Source: Brachionus manjavacas
Lineage: Eukaryota; Rotifera; Eurotatoria; Ploima; Brachionidae
DNA length: 64,000 bases
NCBI GenBank assembly: GCA_019054805.1
Contig: JAHQIY010000014.1
Location: 1,736,001 to 1,800,000, forward strand
Reading direction: 5' to 3'
A program made the position numbers and the translations under genes. Every line of letters starts with the position of its first letter. Position 1 is the first letter of the stretch. Below, piece by piece: positions 56,603 through 64,000 of the stretch. The notes beneath the pieces were generated by a model. It worked only from the letters and a program-made list of their open reading frames with translations, searched no databases and was not told the origin of the DNA.

Positions 56603-59600
56603 TTAATTTTTTCTAGGACTTTTTGTGTCATTTTTACAAGATTTATGAGCTAACAGTCCATTTGGAAGTCTAATAATTACAGTCGAATCAAACTGTCTGT
56701 GACACTTATAGCATAAACTAAATTAAAAAAATTAATCAATTATTTAAATTGAAAAAAAATATTTTTTTAACCTGTCATCATCAATATAAAGTTGTTCCTT
56801 TTGAATGTTATATAAACTATTTTTAAGAGCCACTTTGTGTGTGACTGCTAAATTTTTTTCAGCCAATTTACAATGTTTGCGTGAAAGATTGTAGTGCATG
56901 ACATTGCTCAAAAAGTCCCCAGTCATTTTTAAAGACCAGTTGTTTGGAATCATCTCCAAAAGTTTGGGCATGTCGAAATAGACAATCAAATTGCTGTTCA
57001 TCAAGTCCAATGCTGGCTTAAGTAATTTATCTTTATCTCTAAAAAAATTAGTTTAAATTCTTAAGTTTTTTATTGTTTCTAGTTACTTGTAAGAAGGGCT
57101 CAGATAAATAGAAAACAAAGTATTAAACAAAAGTTTTCTATTTTTCATCGAGTCTTTTGAATGCTTTAAACAATAGTTCATAGCTGTGACATAGTCCTCT
57201 AAATTGTAGACTAAAATTTTAAGAGCTTTTTCATGCTCCTCAATTTTTCCGTACAAAATGGCACATTCCAATTGCAGTATGTCTTCGAATTCTTTTAATT
57301 TAGCAAGAATTGGCTGAGCTTTGAAGTTAGAAGAATTTTCCAAAATATTCTGAAAATCCTCCCTCTCTTTTTCAACTCTTCCATTCCATTCTGGTTCTCG
57401 CTCTTCACTTGGAACTCTGAGCACTTCAATTATTTTATCCAAATGCATTCCGATTAATTGGGTGACATATTTTTCGTTCTAAAAAAATAAATAATTTTAA
57501 AAAAATTTATTTTTTATTAATCATACCTTCACATTTTTTGTATTAACCAAATAATCTAAAAAAATAAATAAAGCTGTTTTATATTTAGCCAAATTTTCGA
57601 GAATATTTTCGGTTCTCATGCGTTCCGAGTTTAATTCATCAATTTCACGATTAGTGAATATTTCAACTGCTTTTGCTTGGTCGATTTGCATAGCCCAGTG
57701 AACATATTTCCAAACAACTTGGTGCTCATTGCACTTTGACAACTGTTCTATGAAATAATAAAAACCTGGAAAATTAGAGTCTTCTATTTTGGCCTCGATT
57801 AAATCTTTCCAAAGTTCAAAGGCTTCTTCAAAATGACCAGCTAGTTGTTTAACCAAAGCTATGGCATGATATTTTTTGGCATTTTTTAATAAATCTATTG
57901 ATTGTAGACAAAACTTGATTGGTAAGGTGACATAAAAATCAACCGAATTTATCAAATCATCCCTCAATTCGGTACAAAGTGTCATCAAGACATTTATGAA
58001 TTCTTCATTTTTGGCCACCGTTTTTGACTTGGTCATCAATTCGATTAGTAGATTTTTGAATTGTATTAGTTTTTGATCATTTTTCAAATGATCGATATAT
58101 TTTTTGCAAAGCTCATCAGTTAAAGTGTTTTTTGAGAAAATCATTCCAGCCAACTTAAAACAAAAAATTGTTGTTTTTTGCTAAGAATATATTTTTTTTA
58201 CCAATTTATAATCGGCATTGGCTTCAATTAACAAATTTTGGCTTTTAGAAAAATTGTCATTTTCAAAAAATTCAATAAATCCAGCTTTGAGTTTAATTTT
58301 TTTCATTTGCTTTAGAAAAAAATTTATAAATAAATAATTTGACTTTTTTTCTGAATTACTTTTTCGAATTCATCAGTCGAATTTGCACAAGTGGATGTTT
58401 CGAATAAATTAATGGCATCATCAACCAAATTCTTGTCCAAGAGCTGTTCAACCTGGCACACAATGCCCAAAGAAATGAAAGCGTATATCTCATTGAAGTT
58501 CGATACCAGGACACAATTTTCTTCATTTATGTATTTTATAAGCCTAATGGTGTCAAGACTGCTAATCTCTTGTCTGAGCTTGGAATCGTTTAAATTGTAC
58601 ACTTTGACTAGAGAGTCTCTTCTCAGACATAAGACGTATGGAGCCATTATTTGAAATTTGACCACATCAGAGCACCAAGCGACTGGTGGTCGAGTGGTCT
58701 GGCCATCAGATGTGGCAAACATTCCCAAATCGCCGGGACAATTTAATAAAAATTCATTCTAAAAGAAATAATAGAATTAAAAAAAAACAATTTATTAATT
58801 AATTAATAACCTGTAAATAGGGTTGTATAAATGGATCTATCTGCTCTGGTTCATAAGGAAACAAAATTTGTATATTCGAGTTTAGTATGTTTATTATCAT
58901 GTAAGAGTTATCACAAGCGGCACAGATATAATTTTGATTCATTACCTAGATGAAAAAAATTTTATTAAAAAAAAAAAGAAAAAAGACTGACCATTTGAGC
59001 GCAATAACCCGGCAGAGAAATTTCTTTATAAAATGTGACATCTTCATCTCTAATAAAAAAAATTTGAATTGTTCGGCCTCGGATGCAAACACAAAGCTAG
59101 ATTTAAATTTCGTTAAATTTTTTTTGGCTGAGCTTAAATTTTACTATGCTAATTTCTGAGCTATTGTCAAAGTATTTTTCATTTAAGCAATAACAAGAAA
59201 CATTTTTATTTTTTAAAATATTGAACGTGCTCGAAGGCTTTATGAAAAATTTAATTTAAAGAAAAAAAAATTTTTTCAAAATTTACCGCTAAATCTTCGA
59301 AGTTTACTGGGTACAAAATTGAATCAGACAAGCAGAGAATTTTTTGCAGCTTGGTCACTACTGTCAGTGAACTAATTGCCTTTCTCTATTAAAAATAAAT
59401 ATCTTTTTAAAAATTAATTTTTTTTTACTTGAACAACTAGATTTGAATCGATCAATTCACTTTTAAATCCTACATTTTCACCAAAATAATTCGATTTATT
59501 GATCGAATATCTAAGTACATATCTAAGCAAAGAAGATAAATATGTTCTCTAAAAAAAAATCCAGCTTTTCACTTTTACCCGTCTATGGTTCCCACATACA

Positions 59601-59755
59601 AAATGGTATTTGAGTATGTAAAGCATGTTATCTATATGAAATAAAGATAAAGTTTATTTTCTACAATTTTGTTTATTCACTTGGCTGTTTCTTAAATTTC
59701 CGTCAAGTTGTTGCACCACCGGAACAAGATCGAACACTTTCATCAACGAACTCAT
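56603..59755 (-). CDS. TGFBRAP1: CORVET subunit TGFBRAP1 (Vps3 homologue)
   Basis: Tethering subunit of the CORVET complex, which binds Rab5 on early endosomes. Thirteen exons (minus): 59755-59681, 59631-59579, 59522-59429, 59385-59287, 59237-59145, 59096-58992, 58945-58811, 58758-58360, 58309-58202, 58153-57527, 57478-57087, 57038-56772, 56717-56603. They join to 853 residues; the vertebrate protein has 860. The CNH domain is N-terminal (ITCFTYSNTILYVGTIDG, CIRGRTIQIFFI, NEFLLNCPGDLGMFAT). The alpha-solenoid contains KYHAIALVKQLAGHFEEAFE and LWKDLIEAKIEDS, then the Vps39-type region (ECAILYGKIEEHEKALKILV). A zinc-ribbon-like end (CYKCHRQFDS, LPNGLLAHKSC) closes the protein. For exon 3 the second AG (after TTTGCTTAG) was chosen because only it keeps the frame. 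No defects. Orthology is clear along the whole length. Confidence 0.95.
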
Positions 59756-59829
59756 CTTCGGATAAGACAATTTAAAAAAATAATGAAGAAAAATTTGTTG
59801 AATAATTTATTTTAAATTTAATTAGCAAA

Positions 59830-60018
59830 ATGGATGAGCAGATTCAAGGCATCGGCAATGAAATATCATGTGAATTTTTTAAAAAATAAAAAAAAAACAA
59901 AATTAACTTTTGTTTAATATTTGTAGCCAAGCAACCTATTAGTCAAATAACGCTTAGCTTAATTCAAATATTAGGAATTTTCCTCTTGGTATTTAATTTT
60001 ATTACTTACGTGATTTAG
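59830..60018 (+). CDS. 43-residue single-pass membrane micro-protein
   Basis: Two exons, 59830-59869 and 59927-60018, with a 57-bp GT-AG intron that splits a codon cleanly, give 43 residues. The C-terminal half is one hydrophobic helix (QITLSLIQILGIFLLVFNF). Its promoter side is shared with TGFBRAP1, which starts 75 bp away on the other strand. Its TAG stop is itself followed, 19 bp later, by the start of the C20orf96 homologue. It could be an upstream ORF of the same transcript or the first cistron of a two-gene unit. No family recognised. Confidence 0.45.
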
Positions 60019-60037
60019 ACAAGAGAGAATTAGATAA

Positions 60038-61753
60038 ATGAATATCAACTTAGAGAATTTGAATCAAGAGCTTTCTAAATCGTTCAAGAACACCGATTAC
60101 GCGCAATGGGAACGAAGGGCAACTGAGACTTCCAAAAAGTCTAGTAATTGAAAGAATTATTTATATTTATTTTAATTAATAATAATTAATACAGAGCCAA
60201 GTGAAAAGACAAAGACAAGCACCAAACTGCCCCCGGTTACCAACAGGTCATCGCAATCTAACTCCAGGTCTCATACGCCTGAGCGAAAATGCTCGCCTTA
60301 TTGTAATCATAGAAAGTCTGATATACATCCAAATCGAATTGTTTATAAAACAAAAAAACAGCTACAAGAGGAAGAAAATCATAGATTTTTATTGAGCACA
60401 AGAATTAAATGTAAATTATTTAATTTCTAATTTTAATAAAAAAAAAACATTGTGAATTCTGGAATGGGGAACTAAATTTTAAAATTTAGTTAAATTTAAT
60501 TTCCTAAAGCCTGCAGATTCTCAATGCCAAAATAAATTGGATTATTTTATTTTTTATTTTCAATTCCAAGACATCAAGCAGTATACTTTATCGCTGAAGG
60601 ACCGTGAGGTTGATCTGATTGAAAAAAACAGAGCCATCATGGAATATATTGATAGAACCGAGAGATCTGCTAATGAGAGTGTCGATGTGATTTTGAGAAA
60701 ATATGAAAAATACCAAGTGATATTCAAAAAGAGATTATTAATGATTAATTTTTTATTTTGTAGGAAGTTAAAAAAACGATTGTTGATCAACACTACGAGG
60801 AGGAAGAAAACGAGCACAAGGAATTAAAAGAGCTTAAAAAAGAACTTTCTGATGAATTAAAAAGTTAGGAAGTATAATTTTGTTTTTTTTTTAATATTTT
60901 TTTATTTAAGAGCATCAGGAGAGCTCGGATCTGATAGAAAAGGAGCTCAAGGAGGCGCAGGAATTGGAAAAAAGACTGTCTATTTACAAAAATCAAGAAT
61001 ATCCCGAAAAACTGCTGCAAATAAACAATTTAAAAAAGAAATTAGCCGACAATAATGATTTACACGATCAGGAAAGAGATAATCTCATAGAAATCATTAA
61101 AAGCGAACACAATCGCATTATCCAGCATCAGCAAGAAGTGGTCAAGCAAGTCACAGATAATGTGTCAGCAGTGAGTTATTAAATTTTTAGATTTAAAATT
61201 TACTGGAAAAAAGAGACCTAATAAATCAGTTCAGAGCAAATAGTAGTTTATTGGTATTTTATTTTTTGTATTGTAAAATCATATTTTATTAGTAGATATG
61301 GTTACAATTCAATTGATAAAAATATTGACAAAATAATTACTATTTATTTAACATTTTTAAATTAAAAAATTTATTTTTATTATTTTAGGAAGCAATGAAA
61401 GAAATGCACGAATCACTAAAAGAGATGGCAAATTATAACATATCATTAAAATCAGTAATTTAATTTTGATAGTAAATTTTATTAAGTGATAGATTATTTA
61501 AAGGAAATTGAGTTCTATAAATATTATACCGACGAGCTTAAGGCCCAAGTAGAAGAGCTTGAAATGGAAGTTTCAGGTCTAAAGTTAGATGAAAGGCGTA
61601 AGGTAAAAAATGTTGTCTTTGCTGATGTGTGTAAAAAACGTGGCATGTAAGTATCGACTTTTCGCCAACACATTCGTCTAAACTTCTCTATTTTTTTCTA
61701 ACTTAAGTTGTTTGCCTGAGATGGATGTTGTTTTGAATGTGGAAAATAATTGA
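60038..61753 (+). CDS. C20orf96/DUF4618-family coiled-coil protein
   Basis: Eight exons, 60038-60143, 60195-60410, 60571-60716, 60764-60863, 60911-61170, 61389-61454, 61504-61646, 61708-61753, give 360 residues (human C20orf96: 363). The N-terminal third is polar and probably disordered (SSQSNSRSHTPERKCSPYC). The rest is coiled coil (LKDREVDLIEKNRAIMEYID, EYPEKLLQINNLKKKLAD, YKYYTDELKAQVEELEMEV). The conserved C-terminal signature of the family reads VVFADVCKKRGICLPEMDVVL, formed only after the last splice. The function of the family is unknown; expression in mammals suggests ciliated cells. The open stretch 60518-60570 could be retained in frame, adding a Phe-rich segment; I treated it as the pyrimidine tract of the intron. 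The start was set at the first ATG after an in-frame stop. Confidence 0.82.
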
Positions 61754-64000
61754 TTTTAGTAAAGATTGTTCGAAAACATTTAGTTTTGATTAAAATTTAA
61801 TTTTTGAATAAATTTTTGAATAAATTTTTTCACACTCATTTCAAAGATAAAGAAAATAACTACTAATTTTAGACAAATAAATACTTTTTTAATTAAAACA
61901 TTCAAAATCTATTTTACCTTAGGGGAATTGACTAAAATTTGTGATTAAAGTCTCAACAATATTGACATTCGAAAAAATGTTATCTATTTTAAAAAAATTA
62001 ATATGAATAAATTATTTATTTTGTCAAATAGCTGTTTAAGTTTGGTTTAGAATTTTAAAATCGATTGTCAACAAAACACTAAATTGATGCAAATTTTATT
62101 CAAACATTTTATACTCATTTGAAAGAAAAATTGCTTTTCAGTTTAAAGTGCTAAATGATTGTGGAGATAAACATTTTTGGGAAGAGAAAAAATCAAAAAT
62201 TTGATCTAATTCTAAAAAAATATCAGACGATAAACAAAACCCTCCAACTAATAACTTGATATTAATTTGTAGAGTAAAGAGAAGAGATGGCTTTATTTTT
62301 AGATTATTTTCTGTCCGAAGAAAAAAATAATATGATATTGTTTCAATTCAAGTCATGTCTTTAATTAAGTTATACAATTTTGATTTTTTAGTTTGTGATA
62401 ATTTAAACTTTTCTTTTGAAAACAAAAAAGAAAAAGCTATTATGTTTGACGAATTTCTGGAGAACGCTAATTTATCAGCTAAGTTTTTATTTATTTAAAA
62501 TTTTATTACATTTTGTTAATAATCTAAAGCAAACTTTGATCACGAAATATTTATTTATAAGAAAAATTGATACTTGTCACTTGGGATCCAATTTTTATTT
62601 GTTTATTAATCAAATGTTGATAATAAAGTAACAAATAATAACTTTTCTAGTCAACATTATATGAGCCGACAGCTTGAGACCCACACAGGCCTAATTAGCT
62701 TTCTGTAATAAATTAAGAAAATCGATATGAACCTCAGCACTAAAAATGTTCAAGATTTAGATTTGGAATAATTTAGACCTTGGGCAAAGTTAGTCTAAAT
62801 TTGTGTTCAGCGATGATTAGATAAAACTTGTCTATAAGATGCTTAAGCTGAACAATAATATATTTGTGTCAATCAAATTCAAAATTTGGCAAAAATATTT
62901 TGCTTTGCTAAAGAGATCAACTCAAAATAAAATTCAAAGTTAAAAGATTTATTAGATTTTTAGAGAAGCATTTAAAAAAAGGATATTTTTATCAATTTTT
63001 TAATGTGTACCTAGGAGACTTATCTCGGCGTCTAGCTAGTCGATTTGACAGCAGCTTTATCTAAAAAAGTTTCCCTATCATTCTATCAATCAAGTAGACT
63101 CTCGCTAAACACTTCATTTATTTGCAAAATAATTAAAATACAATCAAAAAAATTTAATTAAAAATTAAGGTTTTTTTAAATTAGATTAATATTATTAAAA
63201 ACTAATCTATTAAATGACAACTTTGGCTCACTTTGGATATAATAAATGCCAAAATATCATAAACTAGTGGGGCTCGCCTCAAGTCCCAACCTAGCATGGC
63301 GTAATAAGACAAATTTGATTTGCGCTAAATTGCTATTTTCAAGCTTGTTTCTTTTATTTGTAAATATTTGATAGTTTTGACTAGCAATATCTAATATCTC
63401 TCTAAGTTATTTTTTTTTTAATAAAAATTTTACTCTAGAACGTAAATTATGTGTCTTTTTATCTTCTAGTTTTTAATTATCCGCACTGAAATTTTATTTA
63501 CTATGAAGAAATACAACAATTATTTTTAGCAGTTCTTCTGACGCCCATCTGAACAAAATCTCAGGTGCTGTTTTCCCACTAGATAACAAAAAAATCTATG
63601 CATGTTTTCTTACACTGCCACCAGACCTAAACTAATTAACTGTTCTAAAATAAATATTAATTTAAAATAATTTTTCTAGTCGAACGATCAAGGTAAGGCA
63701 AGCGTGCACAATTTAAGGGATCTAGAAATCGATCAGAGCAAAGTTTCTCATTATGCTCCCAAAAAATTAGTTGGTGCTAATTTTGAGTTGTGGACGCTGG
63801 GCCAGTGCTGACGTCACATTTGCATCATTGCTCAAATAAGACAAGTTAATTAGAACTATGATGAACTCAGACGCAGAATCCCCAGCAATAAGTTCGAGCT
63901 TTAGGGTTTCATTTGTGTACAAAACAAATTTGTCAACATAGAGACTCAATTAACTTTAGAGCTAATATTAAAAATTAAATAAAATGGACACATTTTAATA
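61754..64000. other. Mostly AT-rich region with scattered GC-richer islands
   Basis: No gene can be named. Islands of more balanced composition occur at about 62640-62720, 62990-63120, 63240-63310, 63540-63640 and 63670-63950. In the last, the minus strand has a 60-residue frame (63949-63767; ETLKLELIAGDSASEFIIVL) and the plus strand a frame after a TTTTCTAG acceptor-like site (63683-63811; KASVHNLRDLEIDQSK, FELWTLGQC). Either could be a terminal exon of a gene that extends beyond the window; I cannot choose. Confidence 0.35.

Noticed and set aside
60518-60570. Phe-rich coding extension YFIFYFQFQ in the C20orf96 homologue
   Set aside because: In frame, but it looks like a pyrimidine tract before an AG acceptor, and skipping it gives a better coiled coil. 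Retention cannot be excluded.
1-64000. CRISPR arrays, operons with Shine-Dalgarno sites, phage or plasmid modules
   Set aside because: The window is plainly eukaryotic (spliced genes, Pol III tRNA, LINEs). The repeated units lack regular spacers.

Overview
The window is animal nuclear DNA and is very AT-rich. Its genes are split by tiny GT-AG introns, mostly 43-60 bases and extremely A/T-rich. All recognisable orthologues are metazoan: UBE3B, TAK1/MAP3K7, TGFBRAP1, CHMP6, an NXF, CFDP1, IPMK, PGP, CNBD2 and C20orf96. The base composition, the short introns, and the mix of CR1/Jockey-like LINEs with FLYWCH/SWIM-type MULE, pogo, Tc1/mariner and MITE relics suggest a monogonont rotifer of the Brachionus type. 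That assignment is inference. No database search was possible and exons were joined by hand. In all but one of the multi-exon genes the joined exons give an uninterrupted frame of about the family's length; the exception is TAK1.

Layout. 0-5.4 kb is a transposon graveyard: a Tc1 relic, LINE copies, a mariner relic, an AAAAAGAACC inverted repeat, a hAT-like MITE and a MULE piece. 7.2-15.8 kb holds IPMK (+), a proline-rich unknown (-), tRNA-Ser(TGA) (-) followed by a ~200-bp tandem triplication, and a CNBD2-like gene (+). A 540-bp fold-back element with a perfect 9-bp target duplication lies at 16.1 kb. UBE3B (+, 20 exons) fills 17.9-22.4 kb and converges on a small coiled-coil gene. TAK1 (-) spans 24.7-27.4 kb, with a LINE tail in one intron, an A7 frameshift, and a 3' end abutting a terminal-inverted-repeat element. 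29-30 kb has an internally deleted FLYWCH MULE.

The most striking feature is a ~6.06-kb palindrome at 30,506-36,568. Its two ~2.9-kb arms differ, as far as I can see, only in homopolymer lengths. Each arm carries the 3' part of PGP, a LINE 3' end and a pogo transposase. A short diverged inverted repeat sits at the centre. The right arm runs into a complete PGP gene; the left arm stops in mid-exon.

37.7-40.3 kb is again mobile-element debris. After it come a 7TM receptor (+), a secreted Cys-rich protein (+), CFDP1 (-, intron invaded by a LINE), an NXF-family gene (-) that lacks the RRM and LRR domains, an EGF-repeat membrane protein (+), a broken LINE with a nested insertion, and a compact cluster of CHMP6 (-), TGFBRAP1 (-), a 43-residue membrane protein (+) and a C20orf96 homologue (+). 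CHMP6 (ESCRT-III) and TGFBRAP1 (CORVET) both act on endosomes and lie head to tail 178 bp apart. Otherwise the genes look like an ordinary, functionally mixed animal neighbourhood.
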